A stretch of DNA of 64,000 bases, taken from NCBI GenBank assembly GCA_027924645.1, contig BSBN01000252.1, forward strand, positions 3,968,001 through 4,032,000, read 5' to 3'. Within the stretch, counting starts at the first letter, position 1, and each line of letters begins with the position of its first letter. Below are positions 35,443 to 47,085 of the stretch, piece after piece. The notes under the pieces were generated by a model, which was not told the origin of the DNA, ran no database searches, and was given only the letters and a program-made list of their open reading frames with translations. The position numbers were made by a program, and so were the translations under genes. This DNA comes from Cunninghamia lanceolata (lineage: Eukaryota; Streptophyta; Pinopsida; Cupressales; Cupressaceae).

Positions 35443-36668
35443 TGTGTATGAGGAAAAATCGATTAAATCTAAACTAAATAAAATTAAAGAACCCAATAAC
35501 ATAAAAAAAATGAATTTAAATAAAAGCCATGACAAATAATCAATGAAATAAAGACTTTTACCAAAATCTGTGTTGTTTCCTTTGGATTGAATGTGGATTG
35601 CTCAATGAAGTTGCAAAGCCATAGCTGCAACAAACAAGTAGTGTGCTCAAGAGATCAATGTCAAAAGATCGTGATAGTGCTCAATCGACGCGTTTTGTAT
35701 GCTCGAAGCTCTGTTAAGTATGCCTGAGAATACCATCAAAGAGAGAGAGGTAATGAAGGAGATGAGGGGGGTTTATATAGATTTTTCAAGGAAAATCGAT
35801 CAACGGTCCAGATAATTCAGAAGAATCAATGGAGGAGAACAGTTGAGGAACGTGCAACGAATGAGAAGAAGACATGTGTCTTGCTTTCTTTTGCATGAGA
35901 GGAGTTATCAAGAATAGAAGAATGAGTTAAAGCAATTAACAGAATGTAATGATCAGTTAAGTGATTTAAAACAAGAAGAAGGGATTTGCATGAGAATAAG
36001 AAGATATTTTGCTTTATTAAATATAGAAAGCTTGAGTTATATTAGAGATAACTCAAATTTAGAAGAAAAAGCAATTTAAATAAATAATTGATTTATTTAA
36101 ATTTAGAGAAGATATTTTGGAAGAAATAATTAAATAATTAGAATTATTTAATTTAGAAGATTTAAAAGCAAATTAAATAAATAAATTTATTTAATTGTTG
36201 TGCATGATTTTGGAAGAACAGAAGATTATAAATAAAATATTTGATTTTATTTATTTTTAGAGGATTGAGATAATTTAAATAAATTTGATTTGATTTATTT
36301 AAATTTAGAAGAACAATTGATTTAATTAAATAATGTAAATTATTTAATTGTAGATAAGATAGAATTGTGATGAATTAATTAAATAATGGGATATATTTAA
36401 TTAATGTGGATGTGAATTTTGGAAGAAGGATAATGATCAAATTAAATAATTAAAATTATTTAATTGTGGAAGAATAATAGAGGAATTTAATTTAATTAAT
36501 TAAATAAAGAGGATTTATTTAATTAATGTTGAATTTAGGAGATTTAGAATAATTTGATGATAATTAATTAAATAATTAGATTATTTAATTAACGTTTGCA
36601 GTGCAAGTGATTAGACAGATAACGGAATGCAAATGATTTGACGACACGGTCATTTTAGGGTGTCTACA
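35443..36668 (-). repeat. 5' LTR of the Tat element
   Basis: Partner of 21804-23027. A TATA box (CTATATAAAC on the minus strand, 35771-35780) would place the RNA start about 30 bases further down the minus strand. The right border TGTCTACA is followed by the AAAAT duplication (36669-36673). Confidence 0.95.
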
Positions 36669-37088
36669 AAAATCCCCAACCAACATCCAGTGTGAGGCTA
36701 TATGTGAAACAAGTTTCCCGGAAAGATCCTCCCAGAGGTTCTTCCTCAAAACACAGGTATTAGGGGCATACACATTGATGAGGCACCAACTGAAAGAAGG
36801 CAAAGAGAAATCAATAGCTAAATAATTCTTATTAAGGTGAACAAGCAAACCTTTAATCTTTGAAGCATTCCATATAGTGACAATGCCACCAAAGGCTCCA
36901 ATTGCCGGGCTTACGAAGTAGGAAGCATTGGGCCAGATATTGTTAGCAACAGTCTTGAAATTATCCTCTGTCATTTTGACTTCTTCGAGCAGCAAAATGT
37001 CAACTTTGTAATCCAAAATACAATTTCTAACTTTGAATTGTTTTGAGGGGTTATTGAGTCCCCTCATATTCCAAGAGAAAATCTTCAT
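36669..37088 (-). pseudogene. LINE ORF2, 5' part: endonuclease N-terminus
   Basis: ATG at 37088 begins MKIFSWNMRGLNNPSK, the classic start of plant LINE ORF2. The endonuclease motifs follow: WNMRG (Asn), LLLEEVK with the metal-binding Glu, and INVYAPN. The sequence then reaches LVGDF, where the gypsy insertion cuts the GDxN catalytic motif. The frame resumes exactly at 21803 when the insertion and one duplication copy are ignored. The domain is an apurinic/apyrimidinic-type nuclease that nicks the target strand. Confidence 0.92.
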
Positions 37089-37091
37089 TTA

Positions 37092-38553
37092 AAAATCTAC
37101 CTGGAGTGAGTCTCCAGAGTTTTCTGTCGTCCATTGGCAATCTCCCGCACTACCTCTCTTTGTCTAGTTTCCCTCAGGGAGGACCTGTCCTTTGCTGGAT
37201 CTATACCAACATCAGCTGTCTTTTTAGGTTTCCTACCTCTTTTCTTCTGAGATGTCCATTCCTCCTAGTCGCTTAACAAAGTACTCGTGCTTGCTCTAGG
37301 TGAACTCACTATGGATGAAGCTTTCTGTCCAAGGGATGAAATCCCTTTTAAAGAATTCTGGCCCAGCTTAATAGGGGAAAGATGGTCCAGGCTCTGAGAA
37401 GGGGGGGCATATTTTCTTTGACAGAAAATATCCTATCAATCAGAGGAGGGGCTTCCTGAGCAGCTACAGAGTCTTTTTGGATATGAAATACATTATCCAC
37501 TTCTTGCATCAAGGGGATCTTGTCCTTCACCAGACTAACTTCCTTCTGTATAAGTTCCTCTTCCAACTGAGTAGCTGAATTATCTGGGTGGTGGGTCTCT
37601 TTTACCATTTCCAAGATCTCTCCTTCTAATAAAGGGGCTCTCTCAGAATCCACTGTCCTAAAGGTGGGTGTGGGTTTTGGCATCCCAACTTGAGGAATAA
37701 GATCCTTATCCACCACTATCTCATTATCTGTGGGCTTGATTGAGCATTCATCTGTCAACTTGTTTTTACCTTTATCCCTAACTTCCACAGCTCTCTTACA
37801 ATGGGAAATAAGGTGCCCCTTCCTCTTGCAGAACTGACAAAAAAGGGTCGAGTTCTCGTAAGAAATGGGCTGGGTCCATATTCCAAACTTGGAAGTAATC
37901 TCAATGGAGGAGGGTAGAGTTTTATTAATTTCCACATTCACACAGAATCTTGAGTAAACAAAATAAGACTTGGTACTGGTAGGATTGTCTAAGGTGACAA
38001 AATGCCCAAGGGAATTACCGATAGATTTGAAAATAGACTTGTCCCAAAACTCAAGGGGGAAACCAGGTAAACGTACCCAAATAGGGGCACAACGGTTGAG
38101 ATCTGCAACTGGGTCCAAGCCAGGTTTCCAGCAGCAAACAGAGAGAGAATGAGAACCGTAAAGCCAAGGCCCTCCAGATAGAATGGACAGCATGTCCTCC
38201 TTGCTCATGAATTTGAACAAGAACATCCTGCGTGCCATTGCCATTGCCGAAACGCTGCCTTTAAGATGCCATCGGGTGGAAATCTATTTTCGCACCATGT
38301 CAATGGTTGGGCGAAGGGAAAAAAACTTACCCACTAGGGTCAGATCCATTGAGGAGACAATCCTATCAACGAGATTATCAGGGATGACCAGGGGTGAACC
38401 CTCCGTTGATTCCTTAAGCTGACAGTCCGCTATCTGTGCGTTGGTGGAATGAGAAGCAACATTGTCTGTTAGGGCATTTTTCGAGTTAGGCTATTGAACA
38501 GCACCCTGAACAGGTGGGGGTTCCGAGGTACTGCCATCGGTAGCACCCTCCAT
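37092..38553 (-). pseudogene. LINE ORF1, RNA-binding protein
   Basis: ATG at 38553 opens the frame. TAGs near 38493 and 38294 interrupt the first 100 codons, and the frame then stays open to 37348. A frameshift, perhaps at the G run at 37402-37408, moves the last ~80 codons into another frame, ending just before the ORF2 start. The product matches the DUF4283 type: WHLKGSV, MFLFKF, GGPWLY, IWVRLPGFPLEFWD. It is followed by a CCHC zinc knuckle, C-x2-C-x4-H-x4-C (CQFCKRKGHLISHC, about 37839-37798), and a charged tail with KKRGRKPKK. It would coat the LINE RNA. Confidence 0.9.
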
Positions 38554-38639
38554 GCTTAAATAGTACAAAACACCCAGCACAAAAACTAAAAATGAGAAAC
38601 CCTAAACCCTAGCAAACCCTCCTTCCAACAAACAATTAC
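38554..38639 (-). promoter_or_regulatory. LINE 5' leader with telo-box
   Basis: The 86-base leader contains AAACCCTAAACCCTAG at 38598-38613 on the plus strand. This is a double telo-box, a motif found near the start of many plant housekeeping transcripts. Internal promoters are usual for LINEs, and this may be part of one. Confidence 0.45.
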
Positions 38640-38651
38640 ACATTTGATGTT

Positions 38652-38935
38652 ATTCAATTGTTGTGTTGATGTTTTTTTATTCAACATGGGTAAACGCTTT
38701 TGATCAGAGCTATGAACCGGCTACAATATCAGGTGGGCAGGGGGAGACTAGACCTCGTGACCTTGTGCCTACCATAGGAAGCGTTCGCCAATCGAGCCAG
38801 GCCCCCTGCCCAATTGTTGTGTTGATGTTAATATATATGAGTTCCATGATTTTCTCCAAAGTGGTTTGTCAAATTGTTTAAGTTAATATATCAAGGACAT
38901 CATTAATTTTTTAGTATACATTTGTTGTTACTATA
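38652..38935 (+). repeat. 122-bp tandem repeat, unit 3, split by the SINE
   Basis: CAATTGTTGTGTTGATGTT at 38655 is followed by the SINE. The unit then resumes with AATATATATGAGTTCC... through CCAAAGTGGTTTGTCAAATT and ends near 38935. The sequence matches units 1 and 2 at 15660-15911. Confidence 0.85.
38674..38810 (-). mobile_element. tRNA-derived SINE, 137 bp
   Basis: The element is flanked by a perfect 19-bp duplication, CAATTGTTGTGTTGATGTT, at 38655-38673 and 38811-38829. On the minus strand it starts GGCAGGGGGCCTGG. It has an A-box-like TGGCTCGATTGGCGAACGC (38799-38781), a B-box-like GAGGTCTAGTCTCCCC (38756-38741), and ends GTTGAATAAAAAA. These are the marks of a Pol III SINE moved in trans by LINE machinery. 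I do not recognise the family. Confidence 0.85.
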
Positions 38936-40372
38936 TGATCTATGTGATTGGTTTCTGAGGAAGTTGATTTAAATCCGGCTAAGTAGTCAATGTTTATTGG
39001 TCTTTGCCCAGGGTTAAAATCCTTTGAACAATCTATTCTAGGTTATAGCAATTTGAGGAAATATCATTGGGATTTATAAGAAGAATCTTGTACCTCAACA
39101 TTCTTGCACAGCTGCACAAGATACAGATTTACATAAGTGCCTAACAATCTAAGTTAAGTCAATATAAAGATCCGTTACACCATTGACTCCTGATTTCTTT
39201 GCCCAATAGATAAAGCATTGGTCCAATTTATTATTAATCTTCATACCCTATTCATATTGCAAACCTTAACCTTAGAAATACATTCCAACCCTTATATTTA
39301 CTTCACACCCATTTGCCACTGTGAAGGTTACACAAAAATCTGCAATATCTTTCAAGGTACACCGACCTAGGTCTAGCAGAGCCTAAAGACAAAAAGGTAT
39401 TTGAGTACCTAAGTTAATAGCTAGTTTGTGCACTCACCATAATGTTGGACTCATGTGGTCACAAATTCTTTGACTGGGAACCTCTCTACCCACCAGACTT
39501 GTACTTTGCATAGAACTACACCAAGCTCTTACAAGGCAAATAGGTTGGTGAATTTTACATGTCTAACAAGCTTCTCTACAAGCTCAAGTATTTCTATGTT
39601 TTAGACACCACACCACACTAGAGACTCATCTAGGAAGCATACTATTCCAAAATAACTCAACACTTCAACATTACTAAAACACTAGCAACACTTGAACAAC
39701 AATTCTAGTGGCCTCACATATGTGCAAATTGAGAACCACATCAAGTCTCTCATTCTTTGTAGCATTGCAAAATATTGGAAGTAGGAAGCCTAGACTCTAC
39801 ACCCTTCTCTTAGTTTTGACACTACCTTGGGAATCATTAACATGGATTTATTAAGAAGACTACCTATGACAAAGCACTAGTGTAACTCCATGACTGTCTT
39901 ATCATTATGTATTTTTCTTATGTTTGCCATACTTATTTCTTCTTATATTTGAATGAATATCAGTTATTGATCCTTAATATTGTGCTTATGTGAATGAATA
40001 TGCTAATATAGTAAAGCATTTACTGTGGATGTTTTTAGTTACATGTTAAAAATTATGTTCAACATAAAAATGGAAACTATTTAAAAATAATAAAGTTAAC
40101 AAAGTTGCTTATCTAAATAATTGTGAGTTATGTGCATTAATATTTTATTAACTTTTATGTCTTCACAAACATATGTTGATATAAAATGAATGGAAGAAGC
40201 ATCCAAGTAATCCTAATTTTTTCTGCCAACAATCCATACCAAAGATTGAAAAATTTAAGGATATTGCAATAGATAATTTGTATTGACACAAATAATATTA
40301 CTAAAGCATTACAAAGTTTAGGGCATAAGAATCATCCTTTTTTAAACATGGATTGCAAATAATTCTAAAAAT
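38936..40372. other. no gene recognised
   Basis: AT-rich sequence, many stops in all frames, no repeat of note. It lies 3' of the CACTA remnant on the minus strand. I looked for a CACTA terminal inverted repeat here and did not find one. Confidence 0.5.
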
Positions 40373-43300
40373 TTAGAAGTCTTGGTCATTAACATTATTG
40401 CCTGCTACAATGTCATCAAGTGTATCATTGTCAATGTTCATATGTTCTTTCAAGTATTTAATATTATCATCATCCTCATCTTGACCTGCATCATCTTCAT
40501 CATCATTGAAATTTAACTGTAGACCATCTATATTGTTACTAGATGTATGTGGATCATCATTTTCTATACCATCCATATTGTTGTCTTCCATAACATCATC
40601 TAACTCTAGATTGTTGTCTTCTTGTGCCTGAACATAACCATCTTCAACATCATCATGGATGTCAATTTCTTCTATGTTCTCTAATCCCTCTCTCTCACTT
40701 TGTTGGCCATCATTGTTTTGCTCAGTATCCACTAATGCATCGTCAAATACATGCCTTAATCTTGGATCATAATGTATGACAAATATCCATTTCGGGTCCA
40801 AAATATCTTCATAGAAAAATACCTGCACATGAACGACATACATATATTAGACGTATGGTATAACAATTTTATTGATTAATAAACACATGTATATATTCAC
40901 AATAAACTATGAATTAATAGATTAATGATCACTATAGCTTCTTGTTTGAGTTAAAGAAATACCTACTCACAATGAATTAGTAGAACATAAGGCTCCTTAT
41001 CTGCCGGTAGGAAACATGAGGAATCTATAGAAAACAATCCACTATGGGTATCATGTCTTCGTGTCCTCTCAAATGCTTCATACCATCTACACTTAAAAAC
41101 ACAACATTTAAAAGAGTAAAAATCCAACTCAATAATTTCTTGTATTTTCCCAACATATTGTAGATTCCCTTCAATTATATTCTTATCTTTTGAGCTTGAT
41201 TGACTGGATTGCTTGAAGTCAACCATGATGCCACAATTGAAGGATTGTCTCTTTACATCTACATTTTCTACATGATAATGTCGACCATATGACCACATTG
41301 CTAGATATTTCCTCGCCTGTGAAAGACCATTTATTTCAGTGAAAACAAATATAATGATGAATATTAAAATAGTTAATAGTGTCAAAACTGTAAGGAAACA
41401 ACATTTTGTAAAATTCCAACTATACCTTTCTTTCACATCCTCTAGACATGTTGATTTCATCTTCTGTTATGTTTGAATCTATACCTGCATCTTCTATTTG
41501 ATTTTGAATCTGTTCAATAACCCATTCTAGTGTGCAATCTTTGCCCCATTCCCCAAGCAGATCAGTGGGAAGTGGAGTATTCCTTGGGTTCAATCTCTTA
41601 AACTGTCTCCTTGCTTCTAACACTTCTTCTCTCTTTTTATCATACAAATCGATCCATTTGTTCATAAAGTCCATGGGGTACAGAATGAACTTGTTGAGTA
41701 TAGCACTTTCATCTACACCTATTACATGTCAACATGTTTATTTCAAACTCCAAATGTCATGTTGTTAATTTGACAAATAAATTACAGAGTCAATTAATGA
41801 TTGCAAGAAAAACAACCACACTGATCATGAATTTTCTTACTAATTTCTACTTGAACACCATTAGATTGTGGTTTTTCTCCATCAATAATATCTTATGCTC
41901 ATTCTTCATCCTAGAAGCATGGCCCATCTTCAAAATTCTTACCAAGGAATTCACATAGGAAGAAAAATGCTTCATTCAATACATACCCTTCAACCATGGA
42001 ACCCTCTGGATGTGCCTTTTGTCAGACATATCTTTTTAGAGTTTTCATATATCTCTCAAAGAAAAACATCCACCTCGTTGATACAAAACCCGCCAATTCA
42101 ATGTCATCGACTAAGTGTATAAGTAAATGGACCTGTAGGTCCATGAAACTTGTAGGGAGATCCTTCTCAAATACACATACAATTTCTACAATTTCCTTCT
42201 TCCATTTTGGCACTTCACATTCGTGGATCTCCTTGGAGGTCACCCACCTAATATAAGAATAGTAAATTAATATGAACCTTTAGTCAAAAATTAAAATGCA
42301 ATATAATATCTCTATGTCTCTCACACATGAACATTTCATATAACCACATACCTTGTAAATGCTGACAATCGATTTATGGTATTCCTTAAGTCAATTGTAA
42401 GATAGGAATCCTCCCTAATTGCCAATGGCATGATATGATATCAAACACATTTATGAAAAGGTGATTAGTAATTTTTCCTCACACAACAAAATATCAAAAT
42501 ATATTTAGTACTTAATCAATGTTAGCAATAAATGTTAAATGATGATATATAATACCTTCATAAAGTTATGAAAATTATGTGTTTTAAATCTTGTGATATG
42601 TCCATCAGCTGTAAAAACTTTAGCCAATGACGACCCAGAGCTAGTAGGTGTCCTTATTGAACGGATGACATTTTTTAGTTGGTCTAGCTCTTTTTTTTTT
42701 TCAAAATCCATGGAGCTTCTGCATATGTTTCATTTTCCTTGTTTGGCCAAAAATGTTTTCTATCAATTTTGGTACGCGAAAGAGCAATATCTCTCCTCGA
42801 AGACAAGGTGTCCTTCTCTTTGCCTGATATATGTCAAAATATAGAATCTGAGACATTTTTTAAGATGTGCATAGGATCTAATATGTGAGATATTAATAGA
42901 TCCTTCCAGTAAGGGAGCTCATAAAATATGGATTTCCTTTTCATTCCTTGTGGCATATTAACTACAACTTGTTCTGGTTCTTCAATTGAATCACCCCGAT
43001 CAAAAAAATCCTCCCAAGCTTTCAATTCAGCATCTGCATACTTCTTAATCCAATCACCTAGACCTATAATCATGGGAGGGCCTCTATTTTCAACTTTTCC
43101 ATCAAATTGATTCTTTAGGCGATTTCTAAACTTATGATCTAGTGGTAGAAAAACCCTGTTGTTTGCGTAAATAAATTTATGTAGATGTTTAGAATATCAC
43201 CCTTGAAATTGTTCTACACATCTTGGACATGCAAATATCCCCTTTGTTTGAAGCCCTGCAATTCAATAAGTAATGTTAATAATATCAAAAAAATAGTATA

Positions 43301-44815
43301 AAACTAAGTATGAAAGTTGGGATGGAAATAAATTATGAGTTAAATACGTAAATATTTTATCTTACCAGAACAAACACCAAGTCCTGGGAAATCATGAATA
43401 GTCCAACATAGCACACCATACAACATGAAGGACCTATTTGATGGGGGACGTGATATGTCATACATTCTTATGCCTTTCCATAGCAGTTGCATCTCATCAA
43501 TAAAAAGCACAAGATAAACATCCATGTTTTTAACTTGATGTTTTCCTGGAATAATGAGAGTCAGCATAAGGTGCTCCTTTCTAACACTCATCCATGGGGG
43601 AATATTTTATACTATCAATCCGACTAGCCAAACACTATAATTTGAGCTTAGGAAAGAGAATGGGCACACTCCATCAATTGCAAGACCAAACTTGATACTA
43701 TGGGGTTCATCTTTGAATTTTCTTGGCCACTGTTCCTCTATGTTTCATTGCTTTGGAGTCAGCCGAAATTCTCATGAATCCATATTTACTCCTATTTTTT
43801 ACATGCCAGTCCATCAATTGTGCAAGTGATTTGCAACGAAACATTCATTGAAGTCTAGGTATAATTGGCATGTGACGTAAAACCTTCTTTGGAACTGTAG
43901 GACCTTGTACATCTATACAATATCTCTTCTCTTTGCATATAGGGCATTCTACCTTGTTTTCATGTTCATCTATGTATAAAATGCAATCATTTTTACATGA
44001 ATGAATTTTCTTATATTCAATCCCCAACTCAACCCACAACATACGCACCTCTTTGCAAGTTAATGGCAACACATTCTCTTCAGGGAATATTTTAGTTTTT
44101 AGTACCCTGTAAGATTGCCAGAGATTAAATCAATTGAATGTTTGACTTATGATGAACATGTTTCATATGTCAATCTATACTAGGATTGTTTATATACAAT
44201 ATATGGTTTTAAATTCCCCTTAAAGAAATAAAAATAAAGTTGATGAATGTTTATGAATTATGTACACCAATTAACAATGCAAAGTAAGAAATGGATTTCA
44301 TCTCATTTTAGTAGGGTAGTGAATCCTTTGTCTGACCAACCAAATAGTGACTTGATTTCTAATAATATTAATGTGCATGCCATTTTTGAAGTTCTACTTG
44401 CACCCGATTTGAACACGGGTGTCTTTGCTGCTTGCTTGATATAGTCTTTCAAGTTGTTATCATCAACATTACGTTGGTGGTAATTACCCCTGCTATCATC
44501 GTTACTATCAACCCTATGATCATTATTGTCATCATTGTTTCGATCCCCAAAGAAACCTGTAAGTATTTCATTCAATCCTTCTTCATGCACTGCATTTTCA
44601 CTACCATGATCATCATCATTAAGGCTAGCTAGCATGTCATCAATGTATGCAGATCTCATCAGCAATTCAAATTTCTCAGTTGCTAGTATTCTCTTCAATG
44701 TTGCTCTTTTCTGCCTGGTATGGTTTAAAGGATGGTTTGGATCATCCCGTCCAAACCTTAATAAACCAGTTAGATCTTGGGTATTAGTATGTGTTTCATC
44801 AACATCTTCTACCTA
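40373..44815 (-). pseudogene. CACTA (En/Spm) TNP2-type transposase, intron-containing and decayed
   Basis: Exon-like blocks in order: 44815-44303 with SGASRTSKMACTLILLEIKS and GWSDKGFTTLL (N-terminal TNP2 region); 44110-43360 with KKIHSCKNDCILY, CPICKEKRY, VPKKVLRHMPIIPRLQ, then LTLIIPGKHQVKNMDVYL and LCWTIHDFPGLG; 43268-42840 with GIFACPRC and DPMHILKNV; 42245-41950 with DLQVHLLIHL and FERYMKTLKRYV (DUF4218 type); 41718-41420; 41345-40963 with ELDFYSFKCCVFKCRWYE (DUF4216 type); and 40843-40373 with VFFYEDILDPKWIFVIH plus an Asp/Asn-rich tail. The gaps look like introns. Many stops are present. TNP2 proteins cut and paste elements beginning CACTA, but no terminal inverted repeats were found. 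Confidence 0.85.
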
Positions 44816-45046
44816 TCAACAAACGCAAGCATTATTTAATGTTTGGCAACAATTGCACTAAATTCAAAATGTATCAATTTCAAAGAAATATAATCAAATA
44901 TGGCTTAAAAAATAAAAATATAAATTGTATGAACATATATACATCAATTGAATAATGGAACATTATTTTATAGACTATCTTTTTTATACAATAATTTAAA
45001 GAAAACACAATTTTGACAACATAGTTTATAAAACATCAGTCCACAC

Positions 45047-46436
45047 TCATTTATTATTTTTTGGTTTTCTGCCCTTAAGAACATCCTTAGGGAGACCTTG
45101 TTCTTCCCTTTTCTTTTGCGCAGGAGTGCGTTTTAAGAAGGGGTAATCAATCAATAACTCATCCCCAATGGTAAGGTCCATAATAGCCTCAACCATTATG
45201 AATCTATCAACCTCTATTTCCATATCTCTATCTTTATCATTTATAACCTCAACAAATTGACAATTCGGTCTTACATTAGGGTCCCTTCCCTTACTACTAT
45301 TTATAAATCCTGCAATATTTTTGTGTGTGTATGCACGTTCATATATATACATAAGATGACCTCTATTCATTTCTTTTCCACTTTCCAATTGGAGACGATG
45401 TGTATACATATTCGAATTTAGACCATATGCTGACATGCTAGGCTTATATTCTACTAGCCTTCTCCATTCACCACTGTAATATGATGGACCATAATATGGC
45501 ATTAATCTCCTAGTGGTTTATTCTGAATTGTTTCTATGTTTAGATCCCACATGTACATTTTGGATGACAAAGAGGCCTAGATTCGCTCCATGAATATTGG
45601 AAGGTCATATCATGTAGTTGTATCCCCAAAATTGAAACACCTCGTACACTCTAGGTAGTTGTTGATCACTAGGCCAAGCGCAATATAGTTGACGATCAAA
45701 TGTCTCTTTGTAAATTTATCTCAAACTCAGGGGCAAGTCATCATCTCCATCACATTCATTCTCATAGGGTATGTAGTCCACCTTCCCCTTGTCTTTAAGC
45801 AAATTATGCATCTTTAAACCGGTTCTTGTTCTGTTACTTATTTTCATCAATTCCTCATCTTCGGAGCTGGTATATTAGCTCATATTTTTGTTAGATGTAT
45901 CATCTAATGAATGCTCATTGCCCTCTAGGCTAGAAGTTGGTGATCCAAGAAACTTTAAACCAAGAACTTTATCTTGCAAGTATCCATTAAGAAAAAATTA
46001 CTTATTTAAATAATATAAAATAATGTTTTCTTCAAAATCCTTACCAAGGAATTCACATGTTATTTATATCAAATTGGAAAATTCCTTACCACAATTCCTA
46101 TTGGATTTGAATCTATTGTAGGAGGCATACTACCGACTAGAAGCTCATCATATATGTAATGTCTTTGTACAATCGCTCATTTGAATTGTTTCTTTCTACG
46201 ACATACAGAACATCCACAAACAACAATTTTCTCAAAGTATTCATCCCATGTACTATAGTCCTAACCAACCTCTTGTTCAGTGCAATCATTTGTAGTGTCT
46301 GCAGGATCCATTGTCATATCCTCTTCCACCCACTGTCGTCTATGTGATTTAATAGTTTTAGGTCCACATCCACATATATATCTTTTTCTTTTGCTAGTTG
46401 AACGCTCAGGCTCTACATTTGCTCCAATCTCCATCT
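45047..46436 (-). pseudogene. SET-domain protein upstream of the CACTA transposase
   Basis: Coding traces begin at an ATG near 46436, with a Cys-containing CGCGPKTIKSHRRQWVEEDM and then VVCGCSVCRKK-like sequence. After a gap, an acidic stretch runs 45990-45780 (DDTSNKN, TSSEDEE). The last block, about 45600-45047, has SET motifs in order: GANLGLFVIQNV, YYG, AGFINSS...VRPNC, and IMDLTIGDELLIDYPF, then a basic tail. SET domains methylate lysines using S-adenosylmethionine. Stops near 45770, 45620 and 45517 and in the first block show decay. It lies on the same strand, ~230 bases before the first transposase block, so it may be a captured gene or a second ORF of the transposon. Confidence 0.65.
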
Positions 46437-46599
46437 AAAATAATCAACAACATGCATTAATTTATGTCAAGATTGGATAATACATTATAAATTTCAATAA
46501 TACTGTAAAAAAAGATGGACATAACACAAAATGCCATCAAATCATTCTTTCCTAAGTTAAGTCAAAATTTGAGTACCTGATGTCCCGCTTCATCCGTTG

Positions 46600-47085
46600 T
46601 GTCCTCATTTGATATGACATGATCTGTTGCCATGGCCTCATCTGGCCCCTATAATACACAACATAGTAAATAATGTTTAGTACACCAATTATATCATTTC
46701 AACGAATATGCTATCTAACACAAAACCTCACTTTAGTCATATATGTGACATATTCATATCATGTTTTGGCCATCCTAATTTTCAAACTTTTCCCTTGATC
46801 ATAGAATCACCATTCCTGTGCATTTTCAACCAATAAGTTTGACTTTAGAGGCCTCATGGACAAAAAAATGACTTTATCTCCTCTATGTTGTAGCATTTGT
46901 GAATTCATAAACACCTTCCTCCTTTGGTTGAGGTTGCTTTCTCTTCTTACCTCTATTGTATCTGCAGATTCTGTTGTCATATCTATTTCCACCCACTTTC
47001 CTCTCTGTGATTTAGTAGTTCTACGCTGTCCACGTCCTCTCTCCATGGCCTCCTCTAGATCCTGTAATACACAACAATGACAATA
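46600..47085 (-). repeat. diverged duplicate of the first SET-gene exon
   Basis: The block near 47045-46960 (KSQRGKWVEIDMTTESADT) repeats the block near 46380-46310 (KSHRRQWVEEDMTMDPADT). The non-coding stretch CCATGGCCTC...AATACACAACA near 46632 recurs near 47044. An ancient local duplication is the simplest reading. Confidence 0.6.

Larger units (their letters stand above)
21804..36668 (-). mobile_element. complete Tat-type Ty3/gypsy retrotransposon (14,865 bp) nested in the LINE
   Basis: Two LTRs of 1,224 and 1,226 bp, a perfect AAAAT duplication, a primer-binding site, a polypurine tract and the order gag-protease-RT-RNase H-second RNase H-integrase on the minus strand define a whole element. 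The second, plant-type RNase H (FDGS...GDSQ) between the first RNase H and integrase is the mark of the Tat/Ogre lineage. The leader (~2.6 kb) and the stretch between integrase and the 3' LTR (~2 kb) are long and repeat-rich. The LTRs differ by about 20 substitutions, counted by eye, so the insertion is moderately old. Nonsense codons and frameshifts in gag and pol make it non-autonomous. Confidence 0.95.
15912..38639 (-). mobile_element. full-length LINE with three ORFs, interrupted by a gypsy element
   Basis: The element is bounded by the 12-bp duplication. Without the nested gypsy element (21804-36668 plus one AAAAT) it is about 7.86 kb. In transcription order: an 86-base leader with a telo-box, ORF1 (38553 down), ORF2 with apurinic-type endonuclease, reverse transcriptase and RNase H (37088 to 17987), ORF3 (17990 to 16107), and a ~190-base 3' UTR ending in TTTTGTAATCAAA. 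This is the plant L1 layout plus RNase H and an unusual third ORF. Because the duplications enclose ORF3, it was part of the inserting RNA. Stops in every ORF show this copy is dead. Confidence 0.9.

Noticed and set aside
38598..38613. AAACCCTAAACCCTAG as interstitial telomere repeat
   Set aside because: Only two units, located in the LINE 5' leader; a telo-box in a promoter region is the simpler reading.
40373..40843. Asp/Asn-rich ORF as an independent acidic protein
   Set aside because: Its start (VFFYEDILDPKWIFVIH) is the usual continuation of the DUF4216 region of CACTA transposases; the acidic part is its tail.
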